Source: Volutella citrinella (taxonomy: Eukaryota > Ascomycota > Sordariomycetes > Hypocreales > Nectriaceae). From it: a stretch of DNA of 64,000 nucleotides. Shown here piece after piece: positions 54,484 through 64,000 of the stretch. Each line of letters begins with the position of its first letter. Position 1 is the stretch's first letter. The position numbers and the translations under genes were made by a program. The notes below the pieces were generated by a model, which worked only from the letters and a program-made list of their open reading frames with translations, did not search any database and was not told the DNA's origin. The stretch lies in assembly GCA_034401135.1 (NCBI GenBank), contig JAWZSP010000006.1:1550001-1614000 (forward strand), given 5' to 3'.

Positions 54484-55919
54484 TCAACTCCTGATCTTGT
54501 CGCTAGCCTGGAGCGTCTCGTTCCACGGCTTCCACGACTGGCGATGGAACTCGGGCATGCACTTAACCTGGGCGGGCGGCCCCGTCCACTCGATCTTGTG
54601 GCCGCCCCGGGGCTCGTCCTTGACGTGGTCGGACACGTAGCCGCGCATCTTCTTGATGCGGGCGCCCGACTCGTCGTTGTACTCGAGGTTGACGGTCGGC
54701 ACGACGGCGATCTTGCCGTAGCCGTTAAAGTACATGTCCTTGCAGAACGTCGTGGGCTCGCCGCCGAAGCACTCGTTGAGCTGCGCGTTGACCTTGCGGA
54801 AGCGCAGGCCCTCGACGAAGGGGCCCGCCTTGATGGCCGTGGCGCCGTTCCAGCACGCAAACACCTGGAACGGCTGGTTCGCCTCGAAGCGCTTCAGCGT
54901 CTCCGTGTCGTTGTAGAAAATCTCCTTGGCGTGCTCCCAGTTGCCGTCGTCGGGAATGTTGAAGAAGATGTCGCCCGAGATGGTGCGCGCAACCCACACG
55001 TCGTAGAAGTTGGACCACCCGTCGCCGCTGAGCCAGTCCATGCCGCACGTCATGTCGGCGCCCAGCACGCGGCGCTGATACGCCAGCTCGAGCAGGTCCT
55101 CGGGACACGCCGCCACGTCGTTGACGAAGATCACCGTCGTCTCGGCGCGCAGGCGCTGTGAGTCCTCGAGCATCGGGTGCAGTGCCAGGTTGCGCAGCTC
55201 CACTAGCCGCCCGATGCGGTCGCCCTGGCTGGGGTTGATGTCCGAGTACCTGTACGTGTACTGCACGCCCATCTCCTCGAAGAAGGGCCGCAGCGATCGG
55301 AGCACGTCGCCCGTGCCATCGGGCGAGTTGCCCTCGACGATGGAGATGCCGCACCGCTCGGGGCCTAGGAAGCGCACCGCCTCGACGATGCTGCCGATGA
55401 GGCGGGGTAGTAGGGGTAGCACCTTGACGAGGTCCAGCACGAAGTAGTAGTCGAGGTAGTCGCCCTCATCGTCTTCGTACGCGTCGGCCGGCGGCTGTCG
55501 CAGGAGATCGTATCGCGTCTCGTTGATGGCTGGGCACTTCAGGTGCGGGAGCTTGGTGTGTTCGAGGTCAAAGATGGCGCTCACGTAGGGCTTTATTTGC
55601 TCGACCTCGAGATGGTCGCCTACAGCACGGGTTAGCACATTACCTCCCGGCCATGACCGACTAATCCATCGGCGATGCGATGCTGGAGGGGAAACAAACC
55701 CTTGTAGATGGTGGGAGGCGTCTTGGGCGTGGGCGTCGCCTTGGGCCGTGTCTGGTCCGTCTTGGTCGCCACTGAGGGCTTCTGTGGGACGTCGTGGTGC
55801 TCGACCGGCCTCAGCGGCCCTTGGCTACTCAGCTGCTGCATCCCCAGGTAGAGGCCGGTGGTGAAGAGCACCAGCGCGATGAGCGGGAGGATTGTCGCGA
55901 AGGATTTTCGAACAATCAT
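54484..55919 (-). CDS. CAP59-type alpha-1,3-mannosyltransferase
   Basis: Two minus-strand exons (55919-55700 and 55619-54484) around an 80-base intron with a gtttgt donor and GCTAAC branch site; 451 residues. A type II anchor (ILPLIALVLFTTGLYLG) is followed by a Pro/Thr-rich stem, then the catalytic domain: LDYYFVLDLVKVLPLLPRLI, SIVEGNSPDGT, VIFVNDVAACPEDLLEL, DMTCGMDW and FACWNGATAIKAGPF. These blocks are those of the CAP59/CMT1 family, Golgi enzymes that add mannose to glycans (capsule in Cryptococcus; wall or glycolipid glycans in ascomycetes). The acceptor in this organism is unknown. All core blocks are intact. Confidence 0.9.
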
Positions 55920-58378
55920 GGTGATGGCTGCAGGATGGCGTAACTTTGGGGCGGTCTTGGTTCGTTTCGTTTCGGTTTTGTGTGTCGAGTTTGCGTTTTT
56001 GCTCGTCGGTCGCTCACACTCTCAAATCCTCGCTCTTTCTCAGTCACCGACTCGACGTGCGCGTGCGTCTGTGGGCGGGCACAGCAGTCAACCGGGGACA
56101 AAGAGGGTCACGCGAAGCGAATACAAGCTTCAGAGCAAGAAGAGGGCAGGGGAGGGGAAAAGAGAGACCACCAGCGCGAGACTTGCGAGTGGGAGGGGAC
56201 CGCGCCATGTTTAATATGGCGGCGCTGTCAAGGGCGGGATCGAGACTCTCCCAGACTCCCGCATGGTGCTAATGCTAGGTAATTGCTCCTCCGCCTCTCC
56301 TCCCTTCGCTCCGTCTGACGCTGTGGCTTCCGCCGCGCCGACAGGCCCGAGGACGCGGCCGAGGAGGATCCGGCGGGGCTTACAATGTACTTGGGGAGGA
56401 TCGAGCGCAGACGGCACTCTATCCTGGGACTTTTGGGCCTGGGATCGGGGCCCTGCTGGCCTGCAGCCCTGTCAGCCGCTCGCGCTATTCATCTGGGCCG
56501 CAGCCTGTAATGACATTCCACTCATCTGCAGCAGCCGCCCCCAACTCCAATTTCGTCGTGGGCTTGCGGCATTGCACGCGCTGACCTGCAGCCCAGGGCG
56601 CGCCGTCAGTCCATCTGTGGGCGGGCGCTCTACGCCTCATCACGCCAGCGCAACACAGGGCGCTTCTCACCCACACAGCGCTGTCGGGTTGTGGGTGGGA
56701 TACCTGTTACCTTTGGCAACTTGGAGGTACGGTGCCCTTCAGGAACCTGGAAATCTTCCTCCTGTGTGGAGCGCTGCGGGATGGCTCCACTATCGGCTGT
56801 GGGAATGGTGGAGGGTTTGAAGCTTCTGGGGGGCAATCCGATTAGGGCGCTCGTACAGAGAGTCGAGCTTCGCACGTACCAGGCTAGGCTTGATCAGCGC
56901 TAATAAGCCGGCCACCAAAGTACAAATATTACATGTACTTATGGCTGGTGAGATTGAGGACGTGGGATGGGGTGAGTCGGTGACATGACAGCACCACCAC
57001 TACACAGCCGCAACACAGCAGCCCAGCAGTCGGGATTCGGGACCCGGCACCGTTCGAGTTGCTCAGGCTTCCGCGAGGTTTGGTTGTCGGTCGAAAGCCT
57101 TGTGTTGTCGGACATCTTAGGCTGGAGCAGCCCAGCCCCGCCAGGATCATCGGCCTGCTCGCAAAGGACTGCCTACTGTAGATGGATCACGGCAGCGTGG
57201 GACCCGCCTGTCAGCGGCCGCCGCAGTGGGAGAATCATCCAATGCGGCTCCATCCGCCTGTGAGCCTGTCCTTGGCCACGGAGCATTGGCCATAGTCTAT
57301 AGATGATACCGCCGGGTGGGCTTGAGAAGAATGGATAGATGGGGGCGAAAGGATGATGGGCTACCCAAGACTTGGCCAGCTGCAGGTACGAGGGGCAGTG
57401 CGCTCTCCCGGTAATTATGCCAAGCACTTGTCGCCGTCAAGCTGCTCAAGCATTGTGTCAAGCATTTGCCAAGAGCTGGGCCCAGCCTTGGTGGGTTCCC
57501 GGGGACTGTGCACCTGCCAGACTCGCAAATGAGCAAATAAAATGGAGCCTGCGACAACGACAGTATTGCAGCAAACAGAGAGGCCTTGGGACACTGTTCG
57601 CCGTCGATCTGGCTCGGCTGGAGCGTCGAGACGAAGAGGCGCCAATTGAGGCATTCACACTCCCGTCGCGACTCAATCGTGGTGCTTCCACCCCTTCCAG
57701 ACACCGAAGCAGCAGGGGGAGCCACCTGACGAGAGGTTCAGCCCCAGTCTACTGGGCCACGTGTGGCTGCCCGGGTCCTTCCGTATCTGGTCGAATCCTC
57801 TTCACCACTAGCGCGCACCTTCCAGTGGCACGTTCCCTTCAGCTCCTGCCCCAGCACACGAAGCCACTGGCAGTTGCGGCAACTGCCGCCTGGCCAGCAC
57901 CCACCAAAGCCGTCAGTGAGCCAGCCAGGCTGACATTTGTGGCGAATGCCGCCTCAGCCATAGAGACTGGATGGAAAGCCGAATGGCCACAACGGATGGT
58001 TCATGCTTCTCCGGCCACTCCTCCCCACGTGGCGGCTGGGTTATCTTCTTGGGGTCGCTTTCCCAGAACCCTCGAAAGAAGTAGTATTTGGCAATGTTCG
58101 TGTAATCACCAGGTATGGTTCGTATTTCATAGCAGCCCGCTCCAACCACTGCATCCATTCTTGGAAGGTGCCACCCAAGCTACCCATCTGGCCGCCAGTA
58201 TCATGGTCACTGTGTCGTGGCAGGAGGTTCAGAAATGACGTCAACATCTATTGTCGTGTCGGACTCCCGTCTAGTTACTGGTGCTATCTATCTGCTTGCT
58301 GCTAAACGTGCCTTCTTAAATCATTCGCTACAACATATCGCTAGCTGATGCGCCCTCATGCTTTTGCACGCTCCCAAG
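55920..58378. other. 2.46 kb stretch without a convincing gene
   Basis: This is the longest gene-poor stretch of the window. Open frames on both strands (for example 56263-56820 and 57372-58238) are rich in Ser, Pro, Arg and Cys, change composition along their length, have no domain-like motifs and overlap opposite-strand frames of equal quality. It carries the CAP59-type promoter at its left end. No repeat, RNA gene or transposon end is recognised. Confidence 0.5.
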
Positions 58379-60342
58379 TCAACGTCTTGCTCTTGATCGT
58401 AAATTCCCCGTCTTCGTTTCCTTCGTAGCTGGCGTCGCACCTTCCCCGCCACCGGCTTGTCTCCGGGTCGCCTGCTTCGGCTTCAGGACATCAGTGTCCT
58501 TGGTTTTCGCACCAGGTCGCCCCCGCGTTTTGTTCTTTCTCGATGCTGTCGTCTCAGGCGTTGGCTTCTTGGAGGCCTGTCGTGCTGCCCGGGGCTTCTT
58601 GGCTGGTGCGGGCTTGCCTTCTGCTGCTTCAGACTCCTTCTGCTTCGCAACGAGCCGGGCGCTGCGTCGCACCGGGGACAGTGAAGGCTTGTTACGGCCA
58701 GTCCCAGGGCCTTTCGCGCTCTGTGTCGCATTGTCGCTGGCAGGGACTTGGCCGTCGGCTTGCTCGCGCCTTTTGGTCGGAGCATCAATTTTAACCCGTT
58801 TTTGCCGGCTGGGTTCCTCGGATTCGCGGTCTCGCCGGCGCTTCAATCTTGGACTCCGACGTTGCTCCGCATCGTCATCATGAGCCTCTGCCTCTTTGGG
58901 AACGGCAGGACCGGCATTATCGGCATTGCCCATGTTCTCCACATCCTGCGCTGAGGGGGCAGACTGCTCCTGGTTTGCCAAGCTGGCTCGCGTTCGTCTC
59001 TGAGGCGCAGCTGTCTGTCGAGCAGATCGAGTTGGTCGAGAGGTGCTTCGGGACTGGCGAGCTGCAGTAGTCTCGCTTGCCACTGTTCTTTGCGAATTTC
59101 CCTCGGGGCTGACACCCGATGATTGCTTTCGCCCTCGAACGCCGCGATCGACTTCATCAGCTTGTGTGCGTCGACCTAGAAGCCCATTCCGAGTGGTAGA
59201 TCTTCGAGCCTGTCGGGCGTTCGGGCGACCTGTCGAAGGCTGGTTATTGCTATCCCCAGTCGGCTGCTCCTCATCATCGGTATCCTCCACGTCCGGCATT
59301 GGCCCGAAGCAGGGAAGCCACTCTCCGTGGGTCTCCAATACACTGGCTAAGACCACGCGGTTAAATTCACGGCGTTGTCGTCTTTGATCCTGCTCAGTTA
59401 TTGTGCTCGGATGTGGACCGCCGAATAATCTCCAGACATTTTCCCTGGCCACGTCTGAATCGGCTTGTCTTCTGGCCCGTCGCGCCTCATCATCGTCGGA
59501 GACGCTCGAAATGTCGTTCTACTCCTCAGGGTCGGCCACATCCTCGTGCAGCCACCTATCGCCGGGGAGCTCTCGCCACGCAGGATTCCAGACACCATCA
59601 GCTCTCGTAAGCTAATGTACTAAGATCCGCGACTCGTCCAGGGGTTTGATGTGCCACCTCGTCCTTGATCCAATTGCGTTCATGAGAAAGTTGATAGAGG
59701 AATTGCGCGAGGGGTCGTGAGGCTTCGGGGTCGCGAACCGTCAAAAGCTCATGTTGCGATCCTATGTGGGCCGGTTCACCGTCGGCTCTAGCTGATGTGG
59801 GCGTCGTTGCTTGTTCGTGAGCCCAAACCCTTCCCTTTGAACTCCCTCGCCAGGCTTGATCGCCGTCGAAAGGACCATGGCGCGGTTGCCACCAGGGATC
59901 CATCGGATAGCTTTCGAGGCCCCAAGCCGGGCCCCATTCATCTGCCCATATACCTTGCTCCAACCAGCGGCTCCTGACGTTGTTCTCTGCCAAGGCTCGG
60001 GGATCGTTCCTGGCCTTGTCGGCTGGGAGAGTGCGCCGGCGACCCAACGATTGACGGCTCTCCTGGTGTTCCAATCGCTGCCGTTCGCGTGGAGAATTGC
60101 AAGCGGGGCTTCGATCGGGCCAGAGCTTCTGCAGTCGCAACGCGCTGCGCGACGGGATCGTTGGCAGGCGACTCAATGCTCGGTGACTCGGTGCTTGGCT
60201 GTGAGTCTGGCGACCCGGGATACGGTGGGGGAGGGTCGTCATTGTCGAACCGGCGAGTTCTCTCGTTCTCGAGCGCCTGAGGATTTCGCAAAACCGCCTG
60301 GAGCGATTGGTGGATTCGGAACGCGTCGTGTTCCAGCATCAC
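58379..60342 (-). pseudogene. Arg/Lys-rich nuclear-type protein gene with frameshifts
   Basis: Reading down from an ATG at 60342 (MLEHDAFRIHQSLQAVLRN), three frames in succession continue one plausible protein. Frame 1 runs to about 60090, where one extra base shifts FS-RERQRLEHQESR into the next frame. Frame 2 (RSRWLEQGIWADEWGPAWG, DEVAHQTPGRVADLSTLAYES) ends at a TGA at 59600-59598 created by one extra base. Frame 3 resumes DGVWNPAWRELPGDRWL, meets TAG at 59521-59519, then continues NDISSVSDDDEARRARR to the end at 58379. The C-terminal 300 residues are low-complexity, with RRS, KRRR and RGRP-like stretches suggesting a nuclear protein. No intron signals explain the breaks. The family is not named; it is read as a recently inactivated gene. 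Confidence 0.7.
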
Positions 60343-60406
60343 GTCTAGCGCAGCGATGCTGACGCCACCGCCTTAGCACAATGTTGTTCGGTACGTCCAC
60401 TCACAG

Positions 60407-61303
60407 GTAGGTGACGGTGATGATTACTTCGAAATCTTCATGGCATTGAAACCTGGCAATATTGTGCCACTGTGTCTTGATGATTTGTTTGTCCGTCGTT
60501 CCGAACACTTCGAGACCCTGGCTCACCACATGCTCTGTGCCCTCGACTATCTCTCCAGCCGTGGCATCTTGCATAGAGACGTCAAACCGGAGAATATTCT
60601 CTACGACTCATTGCCAGATGAGAACACCTATCACTTTCAGCTCGCAGACTTTGGCCTGGCCAATCTTGCGACAGATGCGGTGACGTATGCGGGAACGCCC
60701 GAATTTATGGCTCCTGAGCTCGATGTAGTCCCGAGGCCACCGCAATCCCATGAGATAAACATGTGTTCGCTCTTTGCTACTCTGGCATTTGCCGTGAACG
60801 GGGCAGGCTTCCGCAAGAGGCGGCTCCACACGCTGCCGCTGCGGATCGCCGCTGTGCAGAAAGCTGCCGCTTGTGATCCGATGCGGCCCTTGGCAGCGAT
60901 GGCAGCGGTCGATGCCTGGAAACGCAGCTCAGCAGGAGAGATGCTAGATGATTTATTCCAAGGCCGAGGCCGCGTTACACAGCGGCTCGCGGCCCCGTTG
61001 TCCTCGCCATTTGTCGCCGACCTGGCTGGGGAGGATGTGGCAGCGGGACGGGCCGCGACGCAACATGACGCCAGGCGAAAGAGGAGACCTGTTCGGGGCT
61101 CCGAGAAGGAGCGGGATGCTGATCAACGACCCCGGCCCCACCGTCAACGCCCACGTCGAAATATCTCCAAAGACCCATCTGACAGTGGTCAGGATCCGAG
61201 AACCGGGCGGAGGGTGGCCAAGCGTCTGGTGCAGCCAAAGAATGAGAAATTCCAACGCCAAGGAAGTGATCTTTCAATGAGAGATGTCATGGAAGTTGAC
61301 TGA
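60407..61303 (+). pseudogene. Protein kinase lacking the N-lobe
   Basis: The frame opens at 60407, right after an acceptor-like cag, with DDYFEIFMALKPG (the hinge region), and encodes only the C-lobe: LHRDVKPENILYD (catalytic loop), LADFGLANL (Mg-binding loop) and AGTPEFMAPEL (activation segment end). There is no glycine loop or ATP-anchoring Lys upstream, because that DNA belongs to the oppositely oriented gene starting 64 bases away. The helix after APE reads EINMCSLFATLAFAVN, without the usual Asp of the D-x-W-S-L-G motif. The last 100 residues are Arg-rich and low-complexity. It cannot fold as a working kinase and is called a 5'-truncated relic. A first ATG is at 60440. Confidence 0.75.
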
Positions 61304-61681
61304 TGGAGCGGGTACTAAAGCACATGCTCCATTCTGGTTGTCGATGGATCTATTGTACGCTATCATTCGGTAAATGTTGTCGGACGCAGGCGAGTTGTTC
61401 AGTCCAGGATGAGCAGCCACGTGCTAGTCACTAGAGCGATTCATTATTAGTTTTCTAAGCGTTGCATGTCATCAATCTACCTGTTTTTGTTGCCTTGTTC
61501 TCTGGGTGTGGGTTTCTACTAAGTTAAGTAGTTGGATAGCCTGCATCACAAATATTGAACAGATTATGTAGCTAGGTATGTATCAAATGTAGATAGGGTT
61601 GTGGATAGGTTAGGGTTAGTAACTATCAGCTTGATTTCTTAGAGATATTGGCCGATGTGATTGACTGCTAGCCAGAAAACT
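61304..61681. other. Convergent A/T-rich intergenic region
   Basis: About 380 bases between the kinase relic and the M28 gene, richer in A/T than its surroundings. A short ttagggttag run occurs once and is not a telomeric array. Confidence 0.5.
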
Positions 61682-63990
61682 CTATGATTTCAATATGTTC
61701 GCGGCCACCGTAATAGCCTTCGCAGTCCTACCAACCCACTCCTGGGCAACTGAAAAGTTGCCATTCTCCGCATACTGCACGCCCTCGGTGATGCCCGGAA
61801 ACGTGACGGCCGCATATCCCGTGTCGAGACCAGGCGCAGTGGCAACGTGCCTATAGAACTCACGGTCGGGAAGCCCGCCCTGGGAGATGAAGCCGCGCTG
61901 GAAGTCGCGGTACTTGTGGTTGACGACAGTCTTTAGCTTCTCGTCGCCGAGCTCAGCGGCGCGGGCCTCGAGAGCCTTGACGGCGTCAGCGCTGGTCTTG
62001 AAGTGGCGAATCGCCTCGTCGAGCTCTGACAGATCCAACTCGGCGCCCTCTTCGGCGGCAAACTCCACCAGGTCGTCGTAGTAGGCGCGGAGCTCCAAGG
62101 CGTAGGTCTGCGTGTCGATGGGCAGGATGTCGTCGGTTGCGAGGTGGTAGGCAACCAGCGACAGGTACTGCCCCTGAGACGCATGGACGCGGAATCCGGG
62201 GTCCCCAAAGGTCGCCATCCAGTGGTACGTGTCGTAGTTGGAGTGGTAGTGCCAGATGGGATCCCCCGGGGCGCCACTGCTGCCGACGTCGAGAGAGCTG
62301 ATGCCGTAGTGCAGAAACGGCGTGTAGTCAGACCCAGACCCAAGGACGCCGACGACACCCTCGGAGGCTTCGACCCACGCATCGTAGAGCGAGATGTTGA
62401 AGCCCCCAAAGTTGGGGTGCACGACCTTCTTCATGGTGTCGGTGGCGATGGTGTGCAACTCAGGGGTAGTGGCCAGGTTGGGGCGCGGGCCGCTGACGGC
62501 GACGTCAATGTTGAGATATGCCACCGCCGTGTCCGTCAGCCAGTTGGCGTGCTCCTCGACCCATTCAGTCGATCCGATGAGGCCCCATTCCTCGGCATCC
62601 CAGGACGCGAGGACGATGTTGCGCTTGGGCTTCCAGCCGGCTTGGCCCAGCTTGTGGAAGGCTCGCGCAAGCTCGATCATGACAGCTGAGCCTGAATTGG
62701 GATCACCATTGCCGCCCTAGAAAGAATCAGTGCTGGTTTTATCCTCAGAGTGGGCTGGTAACTCACAATCATCCAGGTATCACGATGGTTTCCGATGACA
62801 ACCGTCTCGTCAGCGTTGGTGCCGTTGATCCACGCAATGACATTGTGCACGGGTTTGATCTCGTCAGTTGACTCCACGTCGAGAGACAGCTTCACGCCTG
62901 GGGCAGGTCCAGTGCTGTACTCGGCGTCGAGTGCACCACGCCAGTTTGTGCGATTGACCTTGTCCGCGGACACGCCATGGCCATCTAGGGCCTTGAGCAG
63001 TGGCTCTGCAGCGGCGTAAGATATGGGCAGGGACGGGATGCGAGCAATGACATGAGATGTATCGGCTCTAGGGACGCCCTCGTGAGACGGATATCCGGGC
63101 GTAGTGGGATCACCAGGGGCCGTGGACAAGAAGAGCGTGGATCCTTTCTGAACGGAGTCGGGGTTCCGAGCAGGGCCATCTATTCGCATCAGTCGCATTC
63201 CAGAAGAACAGTGCAAGCCTGGAAGATAGCGTACCTGGATATGCCTTGTGGCCCTTGGCGACGGTGACGTTGCCGTCATCGCCGGGGTCTGTGAAGATGA
63301 CTGCTCCCACGGCTCCAAAGTCTTGCGCATTCTTGACCTTGAGCCCTCGGAACAAGCCGCCGTACTTGATCAGCGCGATTTTTCCTTTGAAATCAACGCC
63401 TAGTTCCTCCAGACGCTTAAAGTCATCAATAGAGCCACGGCTGGATCCAGAGTTAGTAGCTGCACACGATTCAGTCAACAAAAGCCTTACCCTGCGTATA
63501 CATACTCCCCAGAGGCTGCAGCACTGGGAGAGTAGCCCAAAAACGTCTGCTGGGAGATGGAGTCCCAGCCAGTCACGTCGTCTTCTTCAAGGGCCTTCTC
63601 CTTGAGATTGACGCGCGTCGTCTTCCCGCAGGCATCGGTAAAGTCCAGCGACGCGCTCTTGGGATACCGCAGGAAGACGTGGTACTCGTTGAGGTGCGAC
63701 TCGAAGCCGCTCTCGCTCCAGCGGTCTGACGTCCACTGCGCAGCCTCCTTGCCTTGGCCGGCAATCTTGTTCTGGTGGCCGTAGTAGTACGACCACTCGT
63801 CGATGGACACATTGTCAAAGGCGTTGACGAGGAGTGTCTCGTGCGGGCTCAGCACCGGCGGCCATTGCGTGTCCCGCTTGACGACTGGCTGGCGGTGGGT
63901 GTGCCGTGCGATGGTATTGAAGTCTCGCTGGCAGGCAAGGGTGCTGGCTACCAGGAGCAAGATGCTGTAGATTCCCGTGTACATTTTCAT
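61682..63990 (-). CDS. Secreted glutamate-carboxypeptidase-like M28 peptidase
   Basis: Four minus-strand exons (63990-63491, 63440-63235, 63179-62767, 62716-61682) give 717 residues; introns are 50-55 bases. A signal peptide (MKMYTGIYSILLLVASTLA) is followed by a PA domain (about 160-340), the M28 core, and a C-terminal TFR-dimer-like helical domain. Zinc ligands and catalytic residues are all visible: GNHRDTW (about 367), DPNSGSA, catalytic Glu pair in WDAEEWG (about 415), NIDVAVSG and WHYHSNYDTYHW. It matches glutamate carboxypeptidase II and vacuolar/secreted fungal homologs of about 700 residues. It should trim acidic or other C-terminal residues from peptides outside the cell. The start codon lies 10 bases inside the right window edge. 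Confidence 0.94.
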
Positions 63991-64000
63991 GAGAGGTGTC

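Noticed and set aside
56263..56820. Plus-strand open frame of 185 codons
   Set aside because: Low-complexity Ser/Pro/Arg/Trp mix typical of G/C-rich non-coding DNA; no recognisable start context or domain.
57372..58238. Plus-strand open frame of 288 codons
   Set aside because: Composition drifts along its length, no domain or conserved-looking motif, and overlapping frames on the other strand are equally long.
61600..61640. Telomere-like ttaggg run
   Set aside because: Only about one and a half units; genes continue on both sides.
1..64000. Mobile elements, CRISPR arrays, tRNA or rRNA genes
   Set aside because: No transposase, tyrosine-recombinase, reverse-transcriptase or terminal-repeat signal was seen; no cloverleaf or rRNA-like stretch recognised by eye. 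A tRNAscan and repeat-library search would be decisive.

Overview
This window looks like chromosomal DNA of a filamentous ascomycete (Pezizomycotina, most likely Sordariomycetes; Hypocreales is a guess). The genes are monocistronic and on both strands. Most carry introns of about 49-68 bp with GTRNGT-type donors, CTAAC-like branch points and YAG acceptors. The protein families are typically fungal: rhodopsin-like 7TM, 2EXR/F-box-like, DUF3176, CAP59-type mannosyltransferase, GAF hybrid histidine kinase and a fungal NLR. I see no tRNA, rRNA, CRISPR array or intact transposon. All spliced models were built by eye from splice signals and reading frame, not from transcripts.

Layout. 1-12 kb: 3' part of a long-chain acyl-CoA synthetase, an AAA+ ATPase, a large NLR-type receptor (nucleoside-phosphorylase-like, NB-ARC and TPR domains), a putative N-myristoylated tubby-like protein, an alpha/beta hydrolase and a small NTF2/SnoaL-like protein. 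12.8-17 kb: a secreted subtilisin of eight exons whose last three exons each encode a cysteine-rich module. 17.8-20.7 kb: one open gene of a fungal family with a PD-(D/E)XK-like signature (it resembles DUF7924) flanked by two broken copies, one of them inverted. 20.7-26.3 kb: a secreted M28 aminopeptidase, an interrupted STAND/ankyrin-like gene and a tiny zinc-ribbon protein. 26.6-30.5 kb: a hybrid histidine kinase. 31-46 kb: three paralogous 2EXR/F-box-like genes plus a more distant fourth, interleaved with a rhodopsin-like membrane protein, an HSL-type hydrolase, an SGNH hydrolase, a PQ-loop-like membrane protein and a small secreted Thr-rich protein. 46-56 kb: NADH-cytochrome b5 reductase, a DUF3176 membrane protein, a tail-anchored fatty aldehyde dehydrogenase and a CAP59-type glycosyltransferase. 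55.9-58.4 kb holds no convincing gene. 58.4-61.3 kb: a frameshifted Arg-rich gene head-to-head with a protein kinase lacking its N-lobe. 61.7-64 kb: a secreted glutamate-carboxypeptidase-like M28 peptidase.

How the genes work together. There is no operon-like pathway. Themes are extracellular proteolysis (subtilisin and two M28 peptidases), lipid and aldehyde metabolism (acyl-CoA synthetase, fatty aldehyde dehydrogenase, cytochrome b5 reductase), sensing (hybrid kinase, rhodopsin-like receptor) and probable self/non-self or defence genes (NLR, STAND-like gene) next to decaying accessory families. The strongest leads are the phosphorylase-type NLR, the exon-duplicated cysteine modules of the subtilisin, the decaying nuclease-like cluster, and the broken pair at 58.4-61.3 kb.
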